From positions 286,919 through 350,918 of the forward strand of contig JBQTIR010000005.1 of the NCBI GenBank assembly GCA_052387905.1: a DNA stretch of 64,000 bases, read 5' to 3'. Shown here piece after piece: positions 41,852 through 50,081 of the stretch; position 1 is the first letter of the stretch; each line of letters starts with the position of its first letter. Source of the stretch: JBQTII01 sp052387905. GTDB taxonomy: Bacteria > Actinomycetota > Actinomycetes > Sporichthyales > Sporichthyaceae. The notes beneath the pieces were generated by a model. The model did not search any database. It had not been told where the DNA came from and saw only the letters and a program-made list of their open reading frames with translations. The position numbers and the translations under genes were made by a program.

Positions 41852-43237
41852 GTGTCGACCGATCCGAGCGAGTTGCCGCCCGGCCTGCTCGCGGCGCTGC
41901 GCGAGGTGGTCGGAGCCGGGCACGCGCGCACCCGCCCGAAGCATGACCTGAGCGCTTACGAGCGGGACTGGAGCGGGCGCTTCGTCGGGCACACCCCGCT
42001 GGTCATCGCGCCCGCGGACACCGCCGAGGTCGCCGCGGTGCTCGCCGCCTGCACCGACGCCGGGGTCGCGGTCGTGGTGCAGGGCGGGAACACCGGGCTG
42101 GTCAACGGAGCAGTGCCCTACGGGGAGGTCCTGCTCGACCTGCGCCGGCTCACCGCGCTCGAGGTCGACCCCGTGCTGGGCACCGTGACCGCCGGCGCCG
42201 GGGTCACCGTCGCCGCCGCGGCGGCCGCGGCCCGGGCGCACGGAATGCGCTACGGCGTCGACCTCGCGAGTCGGGACTCCGCGACGGTCGGCGGCACGAT
42301 CGCGACCAACGCGGCGGGGCTGCGGGCGGTCCGCCTCGGCGACACCAGGGCGCAGCTGCTGGGGGTGACGGCGGTGCTGAGCTCGGGGGCGGTGCTGGAT
42401 CGGACCGGGCACCTGCCGCGGGAGGCCGGGGGCTACGACCTGTCGGCGCTGCTGTGCGGGAGCGAGGGAACGCTGGCGGTGATCACCGCGGCGCGGCTGC
42501 GGCTGCGGCCCGATCCGGCGTCCCGGGCCGTGGCGTTGCTGGGCTTCGCCGACGTCGCAGCCGCGGTGCTCGCCGCCGGTTGCCTGCGCCGCGAGCCGGC
42601 GGTGGAGGCAATTGAGTTGGTTCGTGCCGACGGCGTCGCGCTGGTCTGCCGGCACCACGGACTGCCCGCGCCGTTCCCGGTGCTGCCGGCGGTGCTGCTG
42701 CTCGTCGAGGCCACTGACGCCAGCGACGCGGCCGAGGCGCTGGACCGCGCGGTCTCGGCGCTGGACGGGGTGGGCGCGAGCGCGGTCGGACTCGACGCTG
42801 CCGAGATCCGGCGGTTGTGGGCCTACCGCGACCTGCACACCGACGCCGTCAGCCGGGTCGGTGTCCCGCACAAGTTGGACGTCGCCCTCCCGCTGCCCGT
42901 ACTCGCTGACGTGCTCGCGGCGATCGAGGCCGACCTCGCCGCGACGTGGCCGGCGGCCAGCCTGTGGGTATGGGGCCACCTGGGTGAGGGGAATCTGCAC
43001 CTGAACGTCACCGGGATCGATGCCGACGACGAGGCCCTCGACGAGCTGGTGCTGCGCCGGGTCGCCGCGGCCGGGGGCTCGATCAGCGCCGAGCACGGGA
43101 TCGGGCGGGCCAAGGCGCGCTGGTTGCCGCTGGTGCATTCGGCGCCCGAGTTGGCGACGTGGCGGGCGCTCAAGGCCGCGATGGATCCAGCCGGAACGCT
43201 GAACCCGGGGGTGCTGGTCGGGCCTGCGCGCTGGTGA
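41852..43237 (+). CDS. FAD-linked oxidase (GlcD / D-2-hydroxyacid dehydrogenase type)
   Basis: 461 aa from GTG. FAD_binding_4 domain: PLVIAPADTAEVAAVLAACT, VVVQGGNTGLVNGAVP, SRDSATVGGTIATNAAGLRA and YDLSALLCGSEGTLAVITAA. The FAD_oxidase_C cap contains WGHLGEGNLHLNVTG and SAEHGIGRAKARWLPLVHS. These are the classical motifs of glycolate oxidase GlcD/D-lactate dehydrogenase-type enzymes, oxidising a 2-hydroxy acid. The stop overlaps the next GTG (GTGA). Confidence 0.9.
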   Translation: MSTDPSELPPGLLAALREVVGAGHARTRPKHDLSAYERDWSGRFVGHTPLVIAPADTAEVAAVLAACTDAGVAVVVQGGNTGLVNGAVPYGEVLLDLRRLTALEVDPVLGTVTAGAGVTVAAAAAAARAHGMRYGVDLASRDSATVGGTIATNAAGLRAVRLGDTRAQLLGVTAVLSSGAVLDRTGHLPREAGGYDLSALLCGSEGTLAVITAARLRLRPDPASRAVALLGFADVAAAVLAAGCLRREPAVEAIELVRADGVALVCRHHGLPAPFPVLPAVLLLVEATDASDAAEALDRAVSALDGVGASAVGLDAAEIRRLWAYRDLHTDAVSRVGVPHKLDVALPLPVLADVLAAIEADLAATWPAASLWVWGHLGEGNLHLNVTGIDADDEALDELVLRRVAAAGGSISAEHGIGRAKARWLPLVHSAPELATWRALKAAMDPAGTLNPGVLVGPARW

Positions 43238-44337
43238 CCGCCCTGTTGCCGACGCTCCCGGGGTGGGACGCTGAGCCCATGCCCGAGTTGTGGACGGTGG
43301 CGCACAAGGTGCGGGCCGGGCTGCGCCCGAAAGCGCATCGGGAGATGCTGGCCGCGCTCGACCGCGGTCCGGCCCCGACCTCGGCCGCCGAACTCGAGGC
43401 CGCGCTCGCGGCGCTCGCCGAGGTGGTCGGTGCGCCGGGCGCCGCGGCCCTGCCCGGGGTGCGCCGGCCGGGGGGCGGCGTCGTGCTTCCGGCGCGACGC
43501 ATCGTGCTCGCCGCGCAGCACTTGCGCGCCGAGGAACCCGCGGGCCAGGAGAGCGTCGCCAAGGCGTGCGCCGACGTCTCGCCGACGCTGGGCGCCTACC
43601 TGCTGGCGTTGCTGTCCACCGGGCGCGGCTCGAATGCCGTCGCAGGCCTGGCGAGTACGGTCAGCTCACACGCCCGGGAGGTGAGCTGGCTGCACCGCCA
43701 CCTCGGGGTGCTCGACGGGGCCCCCGGTCCGGCGGAGTTCGACGACGACGACGGTGCTGAGCTGAGGCTGCGTCAGCTCTCGCCGGTGACCTGCGGTCCG
43801 ACGGCAGTCATCCTGCTGCGGGCGTTGCTTGACCCGGCCTACGCGTTGTGGCTGACGACCGGGATCCACATCGAACCCGATCGGGCGGCGGATTTCCTGC
43901 CGTTCGGGGAGCGCTTCCGCAGCCAGCAGCAGCGGGTGCACGAGTCGCTGACCCGCCATGCGCTCGGGCCGATGGCATGGCCGCGGCTGCTCGGATCCCC
44001 GCCGTGGGCACTGGCCGCGTTCCTGAACCGCTTCACTTCCCTGACCGGGGCGTCCTGCGCATGGGTCCCGGTGGACCCCGCCGACGAGGCCTTGGTGCTG
44101 CGGTGCCTGGACGCGGTGCAGGCCGGGGTCCACGCCGGGATCCCGGTGCCGATGTACGTGGGGCGCCACGTCGATCGGCACGTCGTGCTGGCGATCGCGG
44201 CCACCTCGACGGGGATCCGGCTCTACGACCCGGCCAGTGGGACGGTGCTCGACGTGGAGACCGCCGACATCGTGCGTGGCCGGATCGGCGTCGCGGGCTG
44301 GGACACCCTCGAAGGCGTGATCGTTCCGGTGGTGTGA
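43234..44337 (+). CDS. C39-like / papain-fold cysteine peptidase-like protein
   Basis: 367 aa from the overlapping GTG; a later ATG at 43279 is possible. A helical N-terminus is followed by a papain-like fold: LSPVTCGPTAVILLRALLD (Cys about 186), DRHVVLAIAATSTGIRLYDP (His about 315 and Asp about 331). The order Cys...His...Asp with CGPT, HVV and YDP motifs matches peptidase C39-like/transglutaminase-like catalytic triads. It could be a peptidase or a non-proteolytic papain fold. Its cotranslation with the FAD oxidase suggests a common pathway. Confidence 0.7.
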   Translation: MTALLPTLPGWDAEPMPELWTVAHKVRAGLRPKAHREMLAALDRGPAPTSAAELEAALAALAEVVGAPGAAALPGVRRPGGGVVLPARRIVLAAQHLRAEEPAGQESVAKACADVSPTLGAYLLALLSTGRGSNAVAGLASTVSSHAREVSWLHRHLGVLDGAPGPAEFDDDDGAELRLRQLSPVTCGPTAVILLRALLDPAYALWLTTGIHIEPDRAADFLPFGERFRSQQQRVHESLTRHALGPMAWPRLLGSPPWALAAFLNRFTSLTGASCAWVPVDPADEALVLRCLDAVQAGVHAGIPVPMYVGRHVDRHVVLAIAATSTGIRLYDPASGTVLDVETADIVRGRIGVAGWDTLEGVIVPVV

Positions 44338-44356
44338 AGGACGCGTCTTCTGCGGC

Positions 44357-44430
44357 GCGGCGCTGGGTCAGGGCGGCGTTGGGTGAGGGGCGGCGTTGGG
44401 TCAGGGGCGGCGTTGGGTCAGGGGCGGCGG
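44357..44430. repeat. 17-bp tandem repeat
   Basis: About 4.5 copies of GCGGCGTTGGGTCAGGG in head-to-tail order, with small variants (CTGGG, GTGAGG). It lies between the two convergent genes and overlaps the last codons of the RecQ-fusion gene. Likely slippage-prone. Confidence 0.75.
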
Positions 44431-46607
44431 TGTCCGACGAGCGGCAGGATCGGGCCCGCGCCGCCATCGCTCAGCAGGGCCGCGGCCACCGTCAACGTCC
44501 AGCCGGTACGGGCGACGTCGTCGACGAGCAGCAGCGGTCCCGCGGGCAGCGCCGGCGCTGAATCATGCAGCCGATTGCTCGCGGGGGCCCAGGGGCCCCC
44601 ACTCTCCATCGCTATGACGGCTCCGCCGTCGGGGGCGGCTAGGTGCAGACCCTCGAGAAGGGCCTGGACCCGGGTCGCGGAGGCCACGTCGGAGGCCGGC
44701 GGTGGACCATCAGCCCGCAGCACATGCAGGAGGGGCAGGCGCCCGATCGCGGCGACGTGCGCAGCCATCCCGGCGACGCGCACGGGGTGTGAGCGGCTCG
44801 GGATCGGCACGACCGCGACCGGACGCTCGCCCCACTCCTTGGCCCAGGCCCGCAGCACGTCGACCAGGCCGGTACGCAAAGCCTCCGAGGGTTCGCCGTC
44901 CGGGGAGGCCAGTTCGGCGATGACCTCCAGCCAGGCCGGGTCGTCGGCGAAGGCCAGTGCACGACCGGGCGCTACGCCGGCCAGTTTGCCGCGTCGACCA
45001 ACACCTGAGGGCCACATCTTGCGGGGCTCCAGCACGTGGTGACGACCCCTCAGGTGAAGGGTGGCCGCGGCGACCACGGCCGCTCCCGGCCGGGCGCCGG
45101 GTCCGGGAAGCTCCCCGGTGCAGACCGAGCACCGCCCGCAGCGCTTACCTGCCTCGGGATCGTCCAAGGCCTCCGTCAGCACGTCCATCAGGCACCGCGA
45201 GCCCGCGGCGTAGGTGCGCATCAGGTTGGCCTCGGCCCGGCGCGCGGCCACGATCCGTTCGTACTTAGCCGTGTCGTAGGTCCACGGCGCCCCGGTGCCG
45301 CGCCAGCCGGTCCCCACCCGGTCGACCGCCCCGTCGACCCGCAACGTCTTGAGCAGCGCCTCGAGGCGGCCGCGGCGTTGGCCGGTCTCGGCTTCGATCG
45401 CCGGGATGCTCATCGACGCCTCGGGGCCCTGTGCTTCGGCCAGCGACGCGAGCAGCGCGAGGACCTGCCGGGCGGCCTGCGGGTCCGGGATCGTCGCGGT
45501 GGCGAAGTACTCCCAGATTCGCGGGTCGGACTCCGCTGCCGGCAGCAGTACGCCCACTGCGCCTTGGTCGGCGAGTTCGGGCGGCAGTGCGCGCCCGGCG
45601 CGACCGACCTGTTGGTAGTAGGCCACGGGGGAGTCCGGGGAGCCGACGTGGATGCAGAACCCGAGGTCGGGCTTGTCGTAGCCCATGCCCAGTGCTGAGG
45701 TCGCCACGACGGCCTTGACCTCGTTGGCCCGCAGCGCCGCCTCGATCCGCGCCCGCTCAGCGGTCTCGGTCTGCCCGGTGTAGGCGACGACCTCGTGGCC
45801 CTGCCCGACGAGGAACTCCGCGAGCGAGGTGGTCGCGTCGACGGTGAGTGCGTAGACGATGCCGGACCCCCGCAACGTCGACAGCGCCTCACTCACCCAG
45901 GCGAAGCGCTCGACCCCGCCCAAGCCCGGCACCACCGACAGGCGCAAGGTCGCCCGGGCCAACGGCCCACGCAACACCACGGTCTCCGGCCCGAGCTGCG
46001 CCGCCACGTCGGCCGTGACCCGGGCGTTGGCCGTCGCCGTAGTCGCGAGCACCGGAGCCCCTGACGCCAGCTGCGCAAGCAGGCGGGTCAGGCGTTGGTA
46101 GTCCGGGCGGAAGTCGAAACCCCAGTCCGAGATGCAGTGCGCCTCGTCGACGACGAGCAGCCCGGCGCCGGCCAGCAGCGGCATCGCCTTGTCGGCGAAG
46201 CGCGGGTTGGCCAGACGCTCCGGGGAGACCAGCAGGACGTCGACCTCGTCGGCGGCGAGCGCGTCGAAGACGACCTGCCAGTCCTCAACGTTGGCGGAGT
46301 TCACGGTCGCGGCGCGCAGCCCGGCCCGTTCGGCGGCGCTCACCTGGTCGCGCATCAACGCCAGCAGTGGGGAGATCACCAGCGCCGGCCCACGGCCGGC
46401 GGCCCGCAATGCGGCGGCGGCGGCCCAGTAGACCGCGGACTTTCCCCAGCCGGTCGCCTGCACCAGCAGCACGCGTTGCCCGGCCAGCAGCGCGTCGACC
46501 GCCGCGACCTGGTCGGCGCGCGGGATTGCCTCGGGCCCCGAGAGCTTGCGTAGGACCTGTGTCAGCGCGCGCGCCCCCGCGGTGTCCTCGACGGCTGTGC
46601 CTGTCAT
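44418..46607 (-). CDS. recQ: RecQ-like helicase fused to a phosphoribosyltransferase-like domain
   Basis: 729 aa. RecQ helicase: ATGWGKS at residues 51-57, DEAHCISDWGFDFRPDYQRL near 152, TTATANARV and QQVGRAGRALP. A cysteine-rich zinc region follows (CLMDVLTEALDDPEAGKRCG, RCSVC). The HRDC domain of RecQ is replaced by a C-terminal phosphoribosyltransferase-like domain with LLLVDDVARTGWTL near residue 693, the PRPP-binding signature. This fusion is known from Actinobacteria (ComF-like PRTase). Roles in DNA repair or nucleotide signalling are inferred. Confidence 0.9.
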   Translation of the reverse strand: MTGTAVEDTAGARALTQVLRKLSGPEAIPRADQVAAVDALLAGQRVLLVQATGWGKSAVYWAAAAALRAAGRGPALVISPLLALMRDQVSAAERAGLRAATVNSANVEDWQVVFDALAADEVDVLLVSPERLANPRFADKAMPLLAGAGLLVVDEAHCISDWGFDFRPDYQRLTRLLAQLASGAPVLATTATANARVTADVAAQLGPETVVLRGPLARATLRLSVVPGLGGVERFAWVSEALSTLRGSGIVYALTVDATTSLAEFLVGQGHEVVAYTGQTETAERARIEAALRANEVKAVVATSALGMGYDKPDLGFCIHVGSPDSPVAYYQQVGRAGRALPPELADQGAVGVLLPAAESDPRIWEYFATATIPDPQAARQVLALLASLAEAQGPEASMSIPAIEAETGQRRGRLEALLKTLRVDGAVDRVGTGWRGTGAPWTYDTAKYERIVAARRAEANLMRTYAAGSRCLMDVLTEALDDPEAGKRCGRCSVCTGELPGPGARPGAAVVAAATLHLRGRHHVLEPRKMWPSGVGRRGKLAGVAPGRALAFADDPAWLEVIAELASPDGEPSEALRTGLVDVLRAWAKEWGERPVAVVPIPSRSHPVRVAGMAAHVAAIGRLPLLHVLRADGPPPASDVASATRVQALLEGLHLAAPDGGAVIAMESGGPWAPASNRLHDSAPALPAGPLLLVDDVARTGWTLTVAAALLSDGGAGPILPLVGHRRP

Positions 46608-46701
46608 GACGTGCCCCCCCGTCCGGCTCGGCGTCGAGCCCGGGCGCCACTGTGTCAGGCGCCTGTGACAACTGCGCGCCGCGTGCACCGGGAGTCCTGC
46701 A

Positions 46702-46792
46702 CACAGCGCATCGATGCGCTGTGCGTGGTGATCCGGCGGAGAATCACCACCACCTGCGCATCAGGGACGACCACCAGCGCATCGATGCGCTG
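46702..46792. repeat. Cluster of three palindromes
   Basis: A perfect 22-bp palindrome centred on ATCGAT (46702-46723), then GTGGTGAT (46725-46732) mirrored by ATCACCAC (46743-46750), then a second 18-bp palindrome CAGCGCATCGATGCGCTG (46775-46792) that is the inner part of the first. They sit upstream of the RecQ-fusion start and downstream of the DUF2277 gene. Confidence 0.8.
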
Positions 46793-46815
46793 CCGGTCGT
46801 GGCCCATGGCGGCGC

Positions 46816-47082
46816 TCAGGAGTAGCGGGCGGCGGAGCGGGCGCGGGCTTTTGCGGCCTCGACGTCGCGGTTCTTCGGCGGGGCCGCGGTGCTCAACTCC
46901 GCGAGCAGCGCGGCCGAGGCTGCCGTCACCGCCGCCACGGCCCGGTCAAAGGCCTCGGCGTTCACCGCCGACGGCTTGGCGAACCCGCTGATCTTGCGGA
47001 CGTACTGCACCGCCGCCGCCTCGATTTCCGCACGCGTCGAGGGCGGATCGAAGTTGTGCAGCGTCCTGATGTTCCGGCACAT
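46816..47082 (-). CDS. DUF2277 family protein
   Basis: 88 aa: MCRNIRTLHNFDPPSTRAEI, then EAAAVQYVRKISGFAKPSAV, then NAEAFDRAVAAV. This is the complete DUF2277 signature (CRNIRTLxNFxPPxT). The family is small, cytoplasmic and of unknown function. The 318 bases upstream (47083-47400) hold no gene; they contain the divergent promoters. Confidence 0.9.
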   Translation of the reverse strand: MCRNIRTLHNFDPPSTRAEIEAAAVQYVRKISGFAKPSAVNAEAFDRAVAAVTAASAALLAELSTAAPPKNRDVEAAKARARSAARYS

Positions 47083-47400
47083 GCCGACCACTATGCCCCG
47101 GTGTCGGCGGATGGCGCGCCTGCCCGATCTATCCGGGCACCCCGGGCACGGGCCAGGCGTCAAGGACTAGAAATCACACCCGCCCCTGTAGTCCCATCAG
47201 TGTCAGCTCGTAGGACACGGGAATTGCACACAGGTTTCGCCGAAAAGCCACGCACGAGGGTGCGGATATGCCCAACACTTCCGGGTAGGTCCCACGGCAG
47301 TGCCCTTGGCCCGCAGGTAACGGGAACCGCACCACCGCAAACTTCACCGCCCGTAGGGCGGCGCACAGATCAGCCGGTCAGGGAAAGCAGGCGAACGACG

Positions 47401-47709
47401 ATGACCACCATGACGTGGCTCGAGCGGGACAGATGGAGCACAGGACCCGGCAGCGGTGACAGCGAGGTGCCGGCGACCGTCGTCGGTGCGCGCTACGAGC
47501 GGGTCGGTGCTGAGCTCGCACTCATCGTGCCGATCGCCGCCGCCGAGGCGGCCAACGGCGCGCTGGTCCTGGTTCCGGTCCCCGGTACGAGCGTGAAGCT
47601 GCGAATTCCGCCCGGCACCGCGGACGGGCACCGCATCCGGGTCGCCCGCCCGCACGCACCGGCGCCCGACGGCTTCGGTGACCTGACCGTCATCGTCGAG
47701 GTGCGCTGA
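47401..47709 (+). CDS. Stand-alone DnaJ C-terminal-like domain protein
   Basis: 102 aa. ALIVPIAAAEAANGALVLVP, then VPGTSVKLRIPPGTADGHRI, then RVARPHAPAPDGFGDLTVIVE matches the substrate-binding C-terminal domain of DnaJ (VPxPGxxVxLxIPPGTxxGxxxRVxG ... GDLxVxVxV). There is no J domain. It might bind clients or dimerise with other DnaJ-type proteins. No operon partner is visible. Confidence 0.65.
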   Translation: MTTMTWLERDRWSTGPGSGDSEVPATVVGARYERVGAELALIVPIAAAEAANGALVLVPVPGTSVKLRIPPGTADGHRIRVARPHAPAPDGFGDLTVIVEVR

Positions 47710-47739
47710 GCCGCGCAACTGCGTCGCTTTCACCAGCAC

Positions 47740-48831
47740 TCAATCGGCTTTCGGGGCCGGATCTGTGGCGCTCAGCAGGGATGACCCCCCGGTGCCCGCG
47801 GTCTCGCGCCAGGTCTTGATCACCGACCAGATCACTGCGGTCAGCGGGACGGACAAGATCGCGCCGATGATGCCCGCCACCACCGTTCCGCCCGAGAGCG
47901 CGAGCAGAATCGCCAGGGGGTGCAGCGAGACGCTGCGTCCCAGCACGATCGGGGCCAGGACATCGCCCTCGAGTTGGTTGACCGCGATCACCACGGCGAG
48001 CACGATCAGGGCCTTGACCGGGCCCTCCGCCACCAGGGCCACCAACGCGGCCATGGCGCCGGTGACAGTCGCCCCGACGAGCGGGACGAACGCACCGAGA
48101 AACACCAGCACGGCGAGCGGCAGAGCCAGCGGTACGCCCAGGATCGCCACCGTGGCCCCGATCACCACCGCGTCGACCAGCGCGATGATCGCAGTGCCGC
48201 GGGCGTAGCCGCCGAGGACGACGACGCTGCGCTCAGCGAGCAGGTCGTAGCGATGCTCATAACGAGGCGGCAGGAACCCGCAGAGGAACGCCCAGATGCG
48301 TGCGCCGTCCTTGAGCAGGAAATACAGCAAGACCAGGCCGAGGAAGATGCCGGCCACGATCTCCACCGCCAACGTCACCCCGGTGATGGCGCCCGCTTTC
48401 AGGTCGGGCCCGGCCAGGAACTCCCCGAGCGAGGACCGGGCGTCTGCGATCTGCTGTTCGTCCAGGCCGCGGTCGGTCAAGTAGCCCTGCAGCTTGGCGA
48501 AGCCCTCGGTGGCTTGGGTACGCAGCTCGTCCCACTCATCTCGCACGGCATCGACCACGAGCCAGGTCATCCCGCCCAGCAGGCCAAGAACACTGAGCAA
48601 CGTGATCCACACCGCCCCCGCGCGAGGCAATCCGCGCCCGTGCAGCCAGGTCACGACCGGGGCCAGGGCTGCAGCGATCACCGCCGCGATCAGCAGCGGG
48701 ACGACGACGAGGCGCAGCTGCACCCCGACGAACACCAGGGCGACGACGAGGGCAAGGACGAGCAGGAGCTGCGCGCTGCGGGTCGCGGTCCGGCCCAGGC
48801 CGTCGTGCCAGATGTCAGGGCGAGGCGTCAT
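47740..48831 (-). CDS. AI-2E family transporter / exporter-like membrane protein
   Basis: 363 aa. About seven membrane segments, including LLLVLALVVALVFVGVQLRL, VVPLLIAAVIAAALAPVVTW and ITGVTLAVEIVAGIFLGLVL. The C-terminal repeat block has PLALPLAVLVFLGAFVPLVG, the conserved FIPxxG-like motif, and EGDVLAPIVLGRSVSLHPLA with the classic GxSVxLHPL motif. This is the AI-2E/TqsA family (DUF20), of which some members export autoinducer-2 or act as Na+(Li+)/H+ antiporters; substrate unknown. Confidence 0.9.
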   Translation of the reverse strand: MTPRPDIWHDGLGRTATRSAQLLLVLALVVALVFVGVQLRLVVVPLLIAAVIAAALAPVVTWLHGRGLPRAGAVWITLLSVLGLLGGMTWLVVDAVRDEWDELRTQATEGFAKLQGYLTDRGLDEQQIADARSSLGEFLAGPDLKAGAITGVTLAVEIVAGIFLGLVLLYFLLKDGARIWAFLCGFLPPRYEHRYDLLAERSVVVLGGYARGTAIIALVDAVVIGATVAILGVPLALPLAVLVFLGAFVPLVGATVTGAMAALVALVAEGPVKALIVLAVVIAVNQLEGDVLAPIVLGRSVSLHPLAILLALSGGTVVAGIIGAILSVPLTAVIWSVIKTWRETAGTGGSSLLSATDPAPKAD

Positions 48832-48973
48832 GGATCCACCTTGTCAGGGGCCGCCCGAGGACGGGCTCGGGTACGGGCCGAGTCGGCATCCGGTGGGTCC
48901 TGCCCCGAAAGGCAGGAGGTCGAACCTGCGAGGAAGGCCCGGCGCCGATCGATCCTCGGCGCACAGGCAGTAC

Positions 48974-48992
48974 TCAGGTTAGGCTCGCCTAA
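48974..48992 (+). promoter_or_regulatory. IdeR/DtxR iron box upstream of siderophore operon
   Basis: TCAGGTTAGGCTCGCCTAA matches 16 of 19 positions of the IdeR/DtxR consensus TTAGGTTAGGCTAACCTAA. It lies 9 bases before the first permease gene, so iron-loaded IdeR/DtxR should repress the operon. Confidence 0.85.
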
Positions 48993-49001
48993 GGTAGTTC
49001 C

Positions 49002-50081
49002 ATGGAGGTCGTGGCTGGACGGCAGTCGTCGGCGCCGCCGGCTGAGACCCTCGCGCGGTCGCCGCAACGCGGGTGGGTCCGTGGCCGGGGCGCCCGGGCA
49101 TTCGGGTTGCTCATCGCCCTGGCCGTCCTGGTGTTCATCACGATGTGCAGCATCGCCGTCGGGGCCAAGCCGATTCCGTTCGACGTGGTACTCGACGCGC
49201 TGTTCGCCCACGACGACGAGGTCAACGACCACCTCATCGTCACCTCGTTGCGCATCCCGCGCACGCTGATGGGCATTCTGGTCGGGGTGGCGCTGGGCCT
49301 GACCGGCGCGATCATGCAGGGGCTGACCCGCAACCCGCTCGCGGACCCCTCCATCCTCGGCATCGAGGCCGGCGCCGCGCTGGCGGTGGTGATCGGCATC
49401 TACTCCTTCGGGGTCGCGACCCTGTACGGCTACGTGTGGTTCGCCTTCGCCGGGGCCGGTATCGCCGCTGTCGTGGTCTACGTCCTCGGTTCGACCGGGC
49501 GCGAGGGTGCGACCCCGGTCAAGTTGGCGCTGGCCGGCGCCGCGCTGACCGCCTTCCTGGCCTCGCTCACCACCGCGATCCTGCTGCTCGACGTCGCGAC
49601 GCTGGACCAGTACCGGTTCTGGGTAGTAGGCGCGCTGGCCGGGCGGGACACCGACACCGTTGCCCAGGTCGCGCCGTTCGTCATCGTCGGTGCGCTGATG
49701 GCGTTGAGTTGCGGGCGGCTGCTCAATGCGCTGTCGCTCGGCGACGACGTCGCGCGCTCGCTCGGTCAGCGGGTCGGGCTCACCCGGCTGTATGTCTTCG
49801 TCGCTTCGGTGGTGCTTGCCGGGGCGGCGACGGCCGCGGCCGGTCCGATCGGCTTCGTCGGACTGACGGTCCCTCACATCGCCCGGGCGATCGTCGGGCC
49901 GGACTACCGCTGGATTCTGCCCTACTCGGCCGTGCTGGCTCCGATCCTGCTGCTCGGTGCGGACATCCTCGGCCGGGTGATCGCCCGGCCCGGCGAGATC
50001 CAGGTCGGCATCATGACCGCGTTGCTGGGTGCACCGGTGTTCATCGCGCTGGTCCGTCGCCGCAAGCTGGCCCAGCTGTGA
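49002..50081 (+). CDS. FecCD-type siderophore ABC permease (first subunit)
   Basis: 359 aa, about nine membrane segments. Family blocks: LRIPRTLMGILVGVALGLTG, AIMQGLTRNPLADPSILGIE (with the GAxxQxxxRNPLA motif), GLTVPHIARAIVG and QVGIMTALLGAPVFIALVRR. FecCD permeases pair with a second permease, an ATPase and a siderophore-binding protein, all found next. The following gene starts inside the stop codon (GTGA). Confidence 0.9.
   Translation: MEVVAGRQSSAPPAETLARSPQRGWVRGRGARAFGLLIALAVLVFITMCSIAVGAKPIPFDVVLDALFAHDDEVNDHLIVTSLRIPRTLMGILVGVALGLTGAIMQGLTRNPLADPSILGIEAGAALAVVIGIYSFGVATLYGYVWFAFAGAGIAAVVVYVLGSTGREGATPVKLALAGAALTAFLASLTTAILLLDVATLDQYRFWVVGALAGRDTDTVAQVAPFVIVGALMALSCGRLLNALSLGDDVARSLGQRVGLTRLYVFVASVVLAGAATAAAGPIGFVGLTVPHIARAIVGPDYRWILPYSAVLAPILLLGADILGRVIARPGEIQVGIMTALLGAPVFIALVRRRKLAQL

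Noticed and set aside
40562..43138. Minus-strand open frame of 858 codons joining the secreted protein with upstream sequence.
   Set aside because: Signal peptide and RBS put the start at 41446. The upstream part is the shadow of the FAD-linked oxidase.
47920..49269. Plus-strand open frame of 449 codons opposite the AI-2E transporter.
   Set aside because: Charged shadow of the membrane protein; no start signal.
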